The notes under the pieces were generated by a model. It was not told the DNA's origin, made no database searches, and saw only the letters and a program-made list of their open reading frames with translations. Positions 51,300 through 59,457 of a DNA stretch of 64,000 nucleotides are shown in pieces; position 1 is the stretch's first letter, and each line of letters starts with the position of its first letter. The DNA comes from Coprococcus phoceensis (lineage in GTDB: Bacteria; Bacillota; Clostridia; Lachnospirales; Lachnospiraceae). The position numbers and the translations under genes are program-made. The DNA lies in the NCBI RefSeq assembly GCF_900104635.1, contig NZ_FNWC01000007.1, positions 62,001 through 126,000 of the forward strand. Reading direction: 5' to 3'.

Positions 51300-51914
51300 A
51301 TGAAACTTAGAGAATTTATGGCATTACAATTATTTGCCGAGAACGAAGGAATTGGGGCGGAAGGCGATGGATCCGGCGCGAACGGCGAAGAAACACATGG
51401 CAACGAGGAAAGTCAAGGGACTTCCGGCAACACGTTTGAGGACTTTTTAAAAGACGGAAAGAATCAAGCGGAATTTGACAGAAGAGTCAATAAAGCAATC
51501 GAAACTGCACTAGGCAATGCGAAAGTGAAGTGGCAGGAGGATGCTGACCAGAAAGCAGAAGAAGCGGCAAAAGTCGCAAAGATGAATGCAGAACAGAAAC
51601 AGCAGTACGAACTGGACAAGTTAAAGAAAGAAAATGAGAGATTGCAGGCAGAGTCTGTAAGAAATCAGCTTGGCAGAAATGCGGCAGGGGTGCTTGCAGA
51701 GAAAGGCATCGAAGCAACACAAGACGTTCTTGATTTTGTCGTAGGAGCCGATGAGGCAGATACCAATGCAAGAATTGACACTCTCATGAAAATCGTAGAA
51801 TCCCAGCTTAAGAAAGCCGAGATTGCCAGGGCAACCGGAACTACGCCAAAAACTATGGCAAACTCAGGAAGCCAGTTATCTGAATTTGACAAGCGAATTG
51901 CAAAGTATAAGTAA
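51300..51914 (+). CDS. Capsid scaffolding protein (DUF4355)
   Basis: 204 aa. After an N-terminal LQLFAE segment (Phe12-Ala13 likely cleavage point for Prp) come a G/E/N-rich linker, a long coiled coil (AAKVAKMNAEQKQQYELDKL then KKENERLQAESVRNQL) and the DUF4355 C-terminus (TPKTMANSGSQLSEFDKRIA). ATG at 51300 after AAAGGAG; the frame is open 57 bp further upstream. Confidence 0.9.
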   Translation: MKLREFMALQLFAENEGIGAEGDGSGANGEETHGNEESQGTSGNTFEDFLKDGKNQAEFDRRVNKAIETALGNAKVKWQEDADQKAEEAAKVAKMNAEQKQQYELDKLKKENERLQAESVRNQLGRNAAGVLAEKGIEATQDVLDFVVGADEADTNARIDTLMKIVESQLKKAEIARATGTTPKTMANSGSQLSEFDKRIAKYK

Positions 51915-51928
51915 AGGAGAATGTGAAG

Positions 51929-52852
51929 ATGAAGAACAAAGAATTTATGATGTTACAGTTATTTGCGGCAGGAGACAACAATGATATGCCGGTAAGAAGC
52001 TACCAGCTTGAGTTTAAAAGACTTTTGAAGGCAGTATTTAAAAAGATGTCTTATTTCGCGGATTTTTTCGGCGGCGAACTTGAGGCACTTGATGGAGTCA
52101 GAGAAAATGAAACAGCCTTTTATGTAAAAACATCAGACATTCCGGTTGTGGTTGGAACTGGGTACGATAAAACAGCTACGAAAGCGTTTGGAACGGGAAC
52201 AGGGAACTCTAGTCGTTTCGGGGAGAGAAAAGAGATTATCTACGCGAACACGCCGGTTAATTACTCTTGGGAATGGAATTACCACGAGGGAATTGACCGA
52301 CACACCGTAAATAATGATTTTGACGTTGCGGTAGCAGATCGCTTGGAACTGCAGGCGAGGGCTAAGACAAAGCAGTTTAACAAGCAGCACGGAAAATTTA
52401 TTTCCACATCTGCAGGAAAAACTTTAAGTGTTACTGATTATACGGCAGACAATGTATTAAAGCTGTTTAATGAGCTGTCTAAGTATTTTAACAACATCGA
52501 AGCAGTTGGAACGAGGAAGATTAAGGTTTGTTCCGATTTATACAATGCTATTGTAGATCATCCTCTTAATACAACTGCGAAGAATTCCAATGTAAATATC
52601 GAAGGAAACGAAGTTGTGAAATTCAAAGGTTTCATTGTAGAAGAGATTCCAGATGAGCTCTTCCAGTCAAAAGAGTGCGCTTATGCATATATTGCAGGAG
52701 TGGGGAAAGCATTTACCGGAATCAACACGGCGAGAACGATTGAATCGGAAGATTTCGATGGTGTAGCATTACAAGGAGCTGGAAGAGCCGGAGAATTTAT
52801 CTTAAATGACAATAAGAAAGCGGTAGTAAAAGTAACAAAATCGGGGGAATAG
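51929..52852 (+). CDS. Major capsid protein
   Basis: 307 aa. MKNKEFMMLQLFAAGDNNDM shares the LQLFA processing site with the scaffold. The body (RSYQLEFKRLLKAVFKKMSY, RKEIIYANTPVNYSWEWNYH, GKAFTGINTARTIESEDFDG) fits phage capsid proteins that follow DUF4355 scaffolds. The zero-frame stop is TAG after TCG GGG GAA. A -1 slip there would add 24 residues (see the recoding entry). ATG at 51929 after AAAGGAG. Confidence 0.88.
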   Translation: MKNKEFMMLQLFAAGDNNDMPVRSYQLEFKRLLKAVFKKMSYFADFFGGELEALDGVRENETAFYVKTSDIPVVVGTGYDKTATKAFGTGTGNSSRFGERKEIIYANTPVNYSWEWNYHEGIDRHTVNNDFDVAVADRLELQARAKTKQFNKQHGKFISTSAGKTLSVTDYTADNVLKLFNELSKYFNNIEAVGTRKIKVCSDLYNAIVDHPLNTTAKNSNVNIEGNEVVKFKGFIVEEIPDELFQSKECAYAYIAGVGKAFTGINTARTIESEDFDGVALQGAGRAGEFILNDNKKAVVKVTKSGE

Positions 52853-52901
52853 AACCCGCTCCTGATATAGCCTTGGTAGGCAGCGGGAAAATCGGCAAGG
52901 C
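52843..52901 (+). promoter_or_regulatory. Predicted -1 frameshift signal, capsid gene
   Basis: Slip site G GGG GAA (52843-52849) just before TAG, 5-nt spacer, stem CCCGCT (52855-52860)/AGCGGG (52882-52887), 21-nt loop. Loop GCCTT (52870-52874) can pair with AAGGC (52897-52901), giving an H-type pseudoknot. The same geometry recurs after the tail tube gene with a compensatory base-pair change. Confidence 0.75.
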
Positions 52902-52920
52902 GAAAATTGGAAAAGGATAG
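52846..52920 (+). CDS. -1 frame C-terminal extension of the capsid protein
   Basis: Reading from GGA at 52846 to TAG at 52918 gives 24 residues, GIEPAPDIALVGSGKIGKAK plus IGKG. It matches the 24-residue extension of the tail tube protein (ALxGxGKIGKAKxGK), which only makes sense if this frame is translated. Predicted product about 331 aa, a minor capsid form. The downstream ribosome site for the next gene overlaps its end. Confidence 0.72.
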   Translation, partial: GIEPAPDIALVGSGKIGKAKIGKG

Positions 52921-52932
52921 GAGGAATATATT

Positions 52933-53271
52933 ATGGCATATACACCAACAACATGGAGCGATGGAGATGTTATCACTGCGGAGAAGATGAATAAATTGGA
53001 GCAGGGCGTGAAGAATGAGCAGGTTGGACCAGCAGGACCAGCAGGAGCAAAAGGCGAAAAAGGCGATCCAGGACCAGCAGGAGCAAAAGGCGAAAAAGGC
53101 GATCCAGGGCAGAGTTACGTTCTTCCAGCGGCGAATAAAACAACGATTGGCGGTGTGAAACAGATGGCTTTAATTGCAGATTTGTCTACAGAAACAGCAT
53201 CTGACCTGAAAAGCAAAATCAATGCAATTCTTGCGGAGATGAAAAAACAGGGTATCATGGCAAATTCGTAA
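52933..53271 (+). CDS. Head fiber-like protein with collagen-like repeat
   Basis: 112 aa. MAYTPTTWSDGDVITAEKMN KLEQGV is a common phage fiber N-terminus; GPAGPAGAKGEKGDPGPAGA and the following GEKGDPGQ is a Gly-X-Y collagen-like triple-helix segment (about 33-59). The C-terminal domain (TTIGGVKQMALIADLSTETA...) is the head-fiber type seen after capsid genes. Encoded partly by a 36-bp perfect tandem repeat. Confidence 0.75.
   Translation: MAYTPTTWSDGDVITAEKMNKLEQGVKNEQVGPAGPAGAKGEKGDPGPAGAKGEKGDPGQSYVLPAANKTTIGGVKQMALIADLSTETASDLKSKINAILAEMKKQGIMANS
53035..53106. repeat. 36-bp perfect tandem repeat (collagen-like)
   Basis: Two identical 36-bp units (53035-53070, 53071-53106) starting GGACCAGCAGGAGCAAAAGG. 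They encode GPAGAKGEKGDP twice, so unit number can vary in frame. Confidence 0.9.
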
Positions 53272-53285
53272 GGAGTTGAAATTCA

Positions 53286-53606
53286 ATGCTGAATGATTTA
53301 AAAAAACTTCTTGGAATCGAGGATGATTCTCTTGATCAGAAACTGGAGTTGATACTCAGATCTGTGCAGGGGCGCCTAAAGCTCCTGCTCGGAGGAATTG
53401 AAGTACCGGAGGAAATGAATCATATCGTTGTGGAAGTGGCGGTGATCCGGTTCAACCGGCTAGGTTCCGAGGGGATGTCTTCCCACAATGTCGAGGGCGA
53501 GAACATGTCCTACAATGACAACGATTTTGATGGATTTATGAATGAGATACAAGCTTTTTTAGATTCGCAGAAGGAATCAAAACGAGGAAGGGTGCGGTTT
53601 ATTTGA
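53286..53606 (+). CDS. Head-tail connector (gp6-like)
   Basis: 106 aa, helical. MLNDLKKLLGIEDDSLDQKL ELILRSVQGRLKLLLG and VVEVAVIRFNRLGSEGMSSH fit the Phage_gp6/connector family that sits under the portal. The stop overlaps the next TTG start. Confidence 0.82.
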   Translation: MLNDLKKLLGIEDDSLDQKLELILRSVQGRLKLLLGGIEVPEEMNHIVVEVAVIRFNRLGSEGMSSHNVEGENMSYNDNDFDGFMNEIQAFLDSQKESKRGRVRFI

Positions 53607-53905
53607 GATGTGATACAGAGGTATTCTTCCAGTCGATCACGCCCGGAGAATATGATGAGTCTACCGGAGATTATGAAGAAGATAAGATCACGGAAGAAAA
53701 AAAGCATGCCAGTGTTACAGATACTGGCACGGATATGATGAATCTTGTGTACGGTGCTATAAAGCAGGGAAGTAAGACAGTGCGCTTGCAGATGCACTAT
53801 AAAAAGCCGTTCGACCTTATCCGGATAGGCAATGTCCTATACAGAGTGGATTTTGAACGGAAACTTCGAACAAAGCACGTGTTTGTGGTATCGGAGGTGC
53901 AGTGA
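53603..53905 (+). CDS. Head closure / stopper protein
   Basis: 100 aa, beta-rich. Position between the gp6-like and gp10-like genes and the segment KPFDLIRIGNVLYRVDFERK fit SPP1 gp16-type head completion proteins. TTG start overlapping the previous TGA; the stop overlaps the next ATG. Confidence 0.72.
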   Translation: MRCDTEVFFQSITPGEYDESTGDYEEDKITEEKKHASVTDTGTDMMNLVYGAIKQGSKTVRLQMHYKKPFDLIRIGNVLYRVDFERKLRTKHVFVVSEVQ

Positions 53906-54240
53906 TGGCAGGCATTAAATTTGAAGGAATCGCAAAGCTGGATAAAGGTTTGAAAAAAAGAATGGATCTGAATGCAGTCAAGACAGTTGTCCGAAAAAAC
54001 GGAGCTGATATGCAAGTAAAATCACAGAGAAATGCGCCGGTTGATACCGGGACTTTGAAGCGGAGCATAGGTCTTGATATGTCAGACAATGGAATGACTG
54101 CCACAGTAGAGCCGACAGCTGAGTATGCTCCATACGTGGAACTCGGAACCCGGTTCATGGAAGCACAGCCGTATTTAAAACCCGCATTTGAGGAGCAGAA
54201 GAAACAGTTTGAAAAAGATTTACAAAAGCTTGTGAGGTGA
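53905..54240 (+). CDS. HK97 gp10-like head-tail joining / tail component
   Basis: 111 aa. AQRNAPVDTGTLKRSIGLDM-type sequence (here SQRNAPVDTGTLKRSIGLDM) and AEYAPYVELGTRFMEAQPYL are the signature of the HK97_gp10 family. ATG at 53905 after GGAGGTG. Confidence 0.9.
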   Translation: MAGIKFEGIAKLDKGLKKRMDLNAVKTVVRKNGADMQVKSQRNAPVDTGTLKRSIGLDMSDNGMTATVEPTAEYAPYVELGTRFMEAQPYLKPAFEEQKKQFEKDLQKLVR

Positions 54241-54243
54241 GGC

Positions 54244-54627
54244 ATGGATCCACAACAAGAATTATTTACAAAATTATTAACAGAGATCAAATCATTAGGG
54301 TATGACGTATATGACGGTTTTCTTCCGCCGGATGGTACGTCGTATCCTTTTGTTTATCTCGCAGATAGCCAACAGACAGACGATGCCAATAAAACGGCTG
54401 TGTTTGGCAATGTGTATCAGACAATTCACGTATGGCACGACAATCCAAGGCAGAGAGGAACGGTGTCAAAAATGTTGCTGGCGACTAAAAATGTGTGCAG
54501 AAGACTGGATCATACCGAAAATTTTGCATGGAATGTCCGGAATGTAAACCAGAGGATACTTCCGGATACAACAACAAAGCAGCCTCTTTTACACGGGTTG
54601 CTGGAAATAGAATTTAGTTTTAGTTAG
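54244..54627 (+). CDS. Tail terminator / completion protein (SPP1 gp17-like)
   Basis: 127 aa. YDVYDGFLPPDGTSYPFVYL, YQTIHVWHDNPRQRGTVSKM and a C-terminal beta segment (LLHGLLEIEFSFS) match DUF3168-type tail terminators. It occupies the canonical position before the tail tube gene. Confidence 0.8.
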   Translation: MDPQQELFTKLLTEIKSLGYDVYDGFLPPDGTSYPFVYLADSQQTDDANKTAVFGNVYQTIHVWHDNPRQRGTVSKMLLATKNVCRRLDHTENFAWNVRNVNQRILPDTTTKQPLLHGLLEIEFSFS

Positions 54628-54641
54628 AGAGGAGAAAAAGC

Positions 54642-55169
54642 ATGTTTAAGACAGGTTTACAGTTATTTGCCGAAGCCGTATCCGGAAAGAAAATCGTATA
54701 TTTATACAGGTTGGCGAAGAATGCTTCGAAAGAGGCGGGAAAAAATTTGGCGTTCACAACGGAAAATGGGAGAACGAAAAGTAAGGATGCGGATTCTACT
54801 GCGACAAAGGATGGTTCTATCAGGACACCAGGGACAACGGAAGTAGAGATTACGGCTACAAGTATTTTATCAAAGGGAGACAAGACAGTTCAGGAACTTG
54901 AGGATGCAATGGATTCTGATGAATTGATTGAAATCTGGGAAGCGAATCTCGCTGATCCGGCAGAGGAAGGACAGAATAAATTTAAAGGAATGTATTTTCA
55001 AGGGTATCTTACAGAGTTTGAAATCACTTCGGCAGCAGAAGATAATGTGGAAGTGTCTCTCACATTTGGAATCAACGGTTCTGGAAAGCGTGGGGATGTC
55101 ACTGTGACAACCCAGCAACAGGAAATCGCAAATTATGTGTTCAAGGATTCTGTGAAAGAGGGGGAATAA
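54642..55169 (+). CDS. Major tail tube protein
   Basis: 175 aa. The N-terminus MFKTGLQLFAEAVSGKKIVY has an L27-like LQLFA site (Phe9-Ala10). The body (TTEVEITATSILSKGDKTVQ, ELEDAMDSDELIEIWEANLA, AEDNVEVSLTFGINGSGKRG) is the TP901-1/phi13 family tail tube. The zero-frame stop is TAA after GAG GGG GAA; a -1 slip would add 24 residues. Confidence 0.88.
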   Translation: MFKTGLQLFAEAVSGKKIVYLYRLAKNASKEAGKNLAFTTENGRTKSKDADSTATKDGSIRTPGTTEVEITATSILSKGDKTVQELEDAMDSDELIEIWEANLADPAEEGQNKFKGMYFQGYLTEFEITSAAEDNVEVSLTFGINGSGKRGDVTVTTQQQEIANYVFKDSVKEGE

Positions 55170-55218
55170 TACCCTCTGAGGATGTAGCCTTAATCGGCAG
55201 AGGGAAAATTGGAAAGGC
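55160..55218 (+). promoter_or_regulatory. Predicted -1 frameshift signal, tail tube gene
   Basis: Slip site G GGG GAA (55160-55166) before TAA, 5-nt spacer, stem CCCTCT (55172-55177)/AGAGGG (55199-55204), 21-nt loop with GCCTT (55187-55191) able to pair with AAGGC (55214-55218). Every distance equals that of the capsid signal; stem base pair four is T-A here and G-C there. Confidence 0.75.
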
Positions 55219-55237
55219 AAAAGTAGGAAAGGAATAA
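55163..55237 (+). CDS. -1 frame C-terminal extension of the tail tube protein
   Basis: From GGA at 55163 to TAA at 55235: GIIPSEDVALIGRGKIGKAK plus VGKE, 24 residues, same length as and similar to the capsid extension. Predicted long tail protein about 199 aa. Confidence 0.72.
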   Translation, partial: GIIPSEDVALIGRGKIGKAKVGKE

Positions 55238-55302
55238 ATATATACATAGAGGGCGGGAAACTGCTCTCTTTTGTTTTGCTGAAAAGCAAGGAGGAGTTAA
55301 AG

Positions 55303-55713
55303 ATGATGGAATTAACAATTAACGGACAGGTGTATCAGTTCAAGTTTGGGATGGGTTTTTTAAGAGAACTGAATAAACAGATGGTCATTCCAGTGGACGG
55401 AATACCAGGGGCAAAGAAAGACATCGGATTCCGATATACATTAGGGTCTTTTTTGGATAATGACCCAGAAGCACTTGTAACTATTCTTAATACTGCAAAT
55501 AGAGGACAGGATCCTCGTGCGACAAGGGAAATACTTGATGATTACGTAGACGATGAAGACACAGATATTGACCAGCTTTTCGAGGATGTTTTGGGTTTCT
55601 TAAAGAGTTCGAATGCTACCAAGAAAAACACAGTGGAATTATTGGAAGCTGTGGAGAAGGAGAAGAAGAAACAGGCAGAGATGGAAGCGAAAAAACAGGA
55701 GATGATGGCATAA
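55303..55713 (+). CDS. Tail assembly chaperone (gpG-like)
   Basis: 136 aa. ELTINGQVYQFKFGMGFLRE and SFLDNDPEALVTILNTANRG are typical of siphovirus gpG-like chaperones encoded between tail tube and tape measure. The C-terminus (EKEKKKQAEMEAKKQEMMA) is Lys/Glu-rich and holds the A6 run (55690-55695) where a -1 shift into the next frame is expected. ATG at 55303 after AAGGAGGAG. Confidence 0.82.
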   Translation: MMELTINGQVYQFKFGMGFLRELNKQMVIPVDGIPGAKKDIGFRYTLGSFLDNDPEALVTILNTANRGQDPRATREILDDYVDDEDTDIDQLFEDVLGFLKSSNATKKNTVELLEAVEKEKKKQAEMEAKKQEMMA

Positions 55714-55742
55714 GTTTTGAGGAATTCTATCAAGAGGTTGCC

Positions 55743-56054
55743 TTGAATTGTTTCCGGTATCTCGGGTTTCGTAGTTTTGCTGAGGTCGATAATCTAACGA
55801 TTCCGGAATACAACCTTCTGATGGAGGCTGTGCGGTTGAAAGAGGTAGATAAAGACTACCGAAACCACCTGCAGGCGTTTCTGAACTTTGCTGTGAGAGC
55901 GGAGAAGAAGATTGGAAAAGGGAAAACGAGACCGGTATATCAGCGGTTTCGGAAATTCTACGATTATGAAAAAGAGGTTGACAAAGTAAAAAACAGAAAA
56001 AAGAAGCAGGAGAGATTATCGGTTATCGGCAAAATGATGAGAAAGGGGGAGTGA
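55743..56054 (+). CDS. Tail assembly chaperone (gpT-like), -1 frame
   Basis: 103 aa from the first in-frame start (TTG), but coding-like sequence continues upstream in the same -1 frame (TGDDGISFEEFYQEVALNCF) to the A6 run in the gpG-like gene. Expression as a gpG-gpT fusion by -1 frameshifting, as in lambda, is therefore likelier than independent initiation. FNFAVRAEKKIGKGKTRPVY is a basic region before the C-terminal helix. Confidence 0.78.
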   Translation: MNCFRYLGFRSFAEVDNLTIPEYNLLMEAVRLKEVDKDYRNHLQAFLNFAVRAEKKIGKGKTRPVYQRFRKFYDYEKEVDKVKNRKKKQERLSVIGKMMRKGE

Positions 56055-56058
56055 TGGC

Positions 56059-59000
56059 ATGGCAGAAAGTTATTCAGTAAAGGCAATATTATCTGCGCAG
56101 GATAAAGGATTTAAGTCTGCTTTTGGTGCAGCAATGAAATCGGCTAATAATCTGAAAAACACGATTACAAGCGGACTAGGATTTGGAGTGATGATGGCAG
56201 CAGGTCAGAAAGCATTTTCTGTAGTGGCAGGAAGTATGTCAAGCCTGACAAAAGAGACAATCAATACATCGGATTCTATGCAGAAATTGCAGCAGGCGAT
56301 GCGGTTTTCTGGAGAAAGTGAAGCCGAGATTCAGAGGATTGCGGGTGCAACGGGGACACTGAAAACATATGCGGATAAGACGGTATTTTCGTTAGAAGAT
56401 GTAATGTCTACATTTGGTGCTTTGTCTGCGAACGGAATTAAAGATGCAGATAAGATGACCGAGGCAGTCGGAAATGCGGTTGCTGTCTTTGGCGGTGGAG
56501 CCCAGGAGTTTAGTAGTGTTGGATTGGCGTTTTCGCAGGCTATGGCATCAGGTGCACTCCACGCTCAGGATTGGAACCAGATATTGAATGCGAGTCCACA
56601 GCTTGCTGGAGGATTGCGAAAAGAATTAGTAAAGCTGAATCCGGTGCTTGAGAAAGATTTCAAAGGTGCAATGGAGGAAGGTGCTATCACAGCTGATCTT
56701 CTTGGTCAAGCAATGAATAATATCGGGATGACTGATATGGCGAAAGAAGCAGCAACATCAGTTACGACGTTCGAGGGTGCAATGGGAAACCTGGAGGCAA
56801 CGGTCACAAGCGGTATGATGAATTTGTATGACAGCTTTGCAAAGTCAGGTGTAGTGGACGCAATTAACAGCTTTAACGAAAAAGTGGGAAAAGGCTTTGA
56901 GTGGCTTGCTGCTACAATCCCGAAGGCAATCGACAAGATTTCCCCGTATTGGGAAGTATTTAAGAAAAATGCAGCAGAGGTTAAGGATGCATTTGGCAGT
57001 GCATTTCGAGCAGTTACAAGCGAACTGCAAAAACTCACAGGAGCGTTCGGCTCAACGGAGAGCATAAACGGTTTTTCTGACGTGATGGATTCGGCATCAG
57101 GTGCATTGAAATCTTTTGCTGGCTTCATGGAGGAACATGCGGATGTTATTGCAAAGGTACTGAAGGAGCTTCCCAAATTGCTTGTAGCATATAAGGGTTT
57201 TAAGATTGTAAAATCAGTAGCTCCGTTTGTAGGCGCATTCACCAGTGCGATCGCAGGACTTGCTGGGAAAGGAATTTCAAAATTAGGCTCAAAATTATTT
57301 GGAATTTCAAAAGGACAGGAAGCTTTAGGGAAAAGCAGTGCCGGGAGTTCTAAAAAGATATTGGCATCAGCAAAATCTTTTATGGTACTAGGTGCCGGAG
57401 TAGCTTTAATCAGTGGTGGATTCTTTCTCCTTGCAAAAGGGGCAAAGGCGGTAGCAGATTCGGGGCCATTGGCTGCGGGAGTTTTGGCAGGAATGGCAGG
57501 TGCAGTGTTGGCTTTAAGTTTTGGTTTTATGAGTTTCTTGAAGAATATTAAGACATCGCCCCAAAAGATGAATGCTGCCTCCAAATCATTCGTAAAGATG
57601 GCAGGTGCGGTGGCTCTTGTATTAGCTGCACTTGCCGGTGTGGCATTGGCACTTGTCCCACTTGGAAAATTAGGAGATACTGCAGTTCCGGCACTTGCAG
57701 CGTTTGGAATAGTAATCGGTGGATTAACGGCGATATTTGGAGTGTTTGGGAAGAAGTTGCAGGAAAGTGCTATGGGAATTGGGGTGTTTGCAGTATCTGT
57801 CGCAGCAATGGCTTTAGCGATGGCTCCTATCGCTAAAACAGGGACAGATGGTGCAATCGCAATGGCTGCGTTTGGTGTGGTGGTTGCTGCTTTAGTGGCA
57901 GTGTTTGCAATTTTTGGAACGGCTTTAACGGCTGCAATACCAGCTATGCTTTCGTTCGGAGCTACAATACTTATGGTTGGTGCCGGAATGAATCTAGCAT
58001 CTTCTCTCATTAATGCCTTGATTCCATTTGTAAGGCAGTTGGGCGATACCGTATCACAGGTTGCAACATCAATTGCGTTTTCAATATCGACTATTTTGTC
58101 GGCATTCGGAGATTTGGTTTCTACCATAGCGGATGCAGTAGATACAATCGTGACAGCGGTCGGAAATACGCTTGTGAATGTGATAAAAACGGCAGGAGAT
58201 GTCATAAGTGCTGTGGTAGAATCAATCAGCGATGGATTTAAGACGATTACTGACGGTGTTTCTGGTGTGATTGATGCGATAGGCGGTGCTTTCAGCAGTG
58301 TTTTGGAAGCGGTAGCTGATGTGATAAATGCTATTGGAAATTCAGCAAAAAACGCTGGAAAAGGATTTAAAAGTGTTGCAGAGGGAATTCAGATTATCTC
58401 AGAGTTATCTATTATTGACATTGCGAAGTCTCTTGGTGCAGTGGCAATCGGTTTAGGAGAAATCTCGTCGAGGGGAAAGGGGCTGAAAGAGGCGGCAGCC
58501 GGTGTTGAGGTTATGGTTATATCTATCACATCGGCATCTACACGGCTAGCCTTATTCAATGTGTCTTTGCAGAAGATGGGGTCGTTGTCTGCGTCAGTCG
58601 CTTCTGGTATTACGGCAATCAAAAAAGCATTTGCCGGGTTTTCAATTCCACCAGTTGATACAAGTAGGATTACAGCATCATTTCGTTCCATTGTTTCGAG
58701 TGCCAATATGGTAGCGGTTCAGGTGTCAGCAGCAGGTAAAAACACTGCAAACAATTATGCAGGTGCGATGGCTTTTGGTTTCAGGAAGGCTGCTACGGAA
58801 ACGATGAACGGGGTAAGCAAGATAAAAGATGCTGCAGGTAAACTGACTACCTTGTTGCCGAAAACAGCTGTACAGGCTATGAATGGATTTAATAATGCAT
58901 TTTCTTCTGGAAAGACGAAAGCGATGTCCATTGCGAAAGCAATGGCAACTTCCATTGTATCTGCTATGAAGTCAGCACAGGGAGGAGCGTATAACAGTGG

Positions 59001-59448
59001 ATATTATATTGGTGTAGGTCTTGCGAACGGCATGGAGGCTTCTTTGGGGCGCGTACGGAGTATTGCAGCACAGCTGGCTGAGGCGGCAGAAAAGGCAATC
59101 CGTGCAAAAGCGAAAATTCATAGTCCTTCAAGAGTTTCGACAGAACTTGGGGAATACTATGGCGATGGCTGGATTGGCGGAATTCAGCGGAGAATGAAGG
59201 AAGCATATCATGTTGCGAAGGAATTGGTGTCAATTCCAGCAGTGGATGAGCCAAGGCTCGCTGTTGCTGGATATGGAACTGTTAAAGACTTGGATGAGGG
59301 GTACAGTTATAACAGGAATGCGACATATACAATTGTTGTTCCAGTTGAGGTGGATGGTCGTGAAATTGCAAAAGTGACAGCACCATACACGCAGGAAGAA
59401 CTGGATAAATTGGAGAAGAGAAATAACAGAAAAAGAGGTTTTCGATAA
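56059..59448 (+). CDS. Tail tape measure protein
   Basis: 1129 aa. The N-terminal tape-measure domain (AESYSVKAILSAQDKGFKSA, DSMQKLQQAMRFSGESEAEI, NQILNASPQLAGGLRKELVK) is followed by a long Ala/Gly-rich hydrophobic region (about 395-660) with repeated GALSFG/AVFG-like membrane-type segments, heptad-like helices, and a C-terminal KIHSPSRVSTELGEYYGDGW motif typical of siphovirus tape measures. Length would set a tail of roughly 170 nm by the usual 0.15 nm per residue rule. AAGGGGGAG precedes the ATG. Confidence 0.93.
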   Translation: MAESYSVKAILSAQDKGFKSAFGAAMKSANNLKNTITSGLGFGVMMAAGQKAFSVVAGSMSSLTKETINTSDSMQKLQQAMRFSGESEAEIQRIAGATGTLKTYADKTVFSLEDVMSTFGALSANGIKDADKMTEAVGNAVAVFGGGAQEFSSVGLAFSQAMASGALHAQDWNQILNASPQLAGGLRKELVKLNPVLEKDFKGAMEEGAITADLLGQAMNNIGMTDMAKEAATSVTTFEGAMGNLEATVTSGMMNLYDSFAKSGVVDAINSFNEKVGKGFEWLAATIPKAIDKISPYWEVFKKNAAEVKDAFGSAFRAVTSELQKLTGAFGSTESINGFSDVMDSASGALKSFAGFMEEHADVIAKVLKELPKLLVAYKGFKIVKSVAPFVGAFTSAIAGLAGKGISKLGSKLFGISKGQEALGKSSAGSSKKILASAKSFMVLGAGVALISGGFFLLAKGAKAVADSGPLAAGVLAGMAGAVLALSFGFMSFLKNIKTSPQKMNAASKSFVKMAGAVALVLAALAGVALALVPLGKLGDTAVPALAAFGIVIGGLTAIFGVFGKKLQESAMGIGVFAVSVAAMALAMAPIAKTGTDGAIAMAAFGVVVAALVAVFAIFGTALTAAIPAMLSFGATILMVGAGMNLASSLINALIPFVRQLGDTVSQVATSIAFSISTILSAFGDLVSTIADAVDTIVTAVGNTLVNVIKTAGDVISAVVESISDGFKTITDGVSGVIDAIGGAFSSVLEAVADVINAIGNSAKNAGKGFKSVAEGIQIISELSIIDIAKSLGAVAIGLGEISSRGKGLKEAAAGVEVMVISITSASTRLALFNVSLQKMGSLSASVASGITAIKKAFAGFSIPPVDTSRITASFRSIVSSANMVAVQVSAAGKNTANNYAGAMAFGFRKAATETMNGVSKIKDAAGKLTTLLPKTAVQAMNGFNNAFSSGKTKAMSIAKAMATSIVSAMKSAQGGAYNSGYYIGVGLANGMEASLGRVRSIAAQLAEAAEKAIRAKAKIHSPSRVSTELGEYYGDGWIGGIQRRMKEAYHVAKELVSIPAVDEPRLAVAGYGTVKDLDEGYSYNRNATYTIVVPVEVDGREIAKVTAPYTQEELDKLEKRNNRKRGFR

Positions 59449-59457
59449 GGAGGGCAA

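Noticed and set aside
56706..58205. 499-codon open frame antisense to the tape measure gene
   Set aside because: It is Ala/Pro/Ser/Thr-rich low complexity produced by codon bias of the Ala/Gly-rich tape measure gene, with no ribosome site and no domain.
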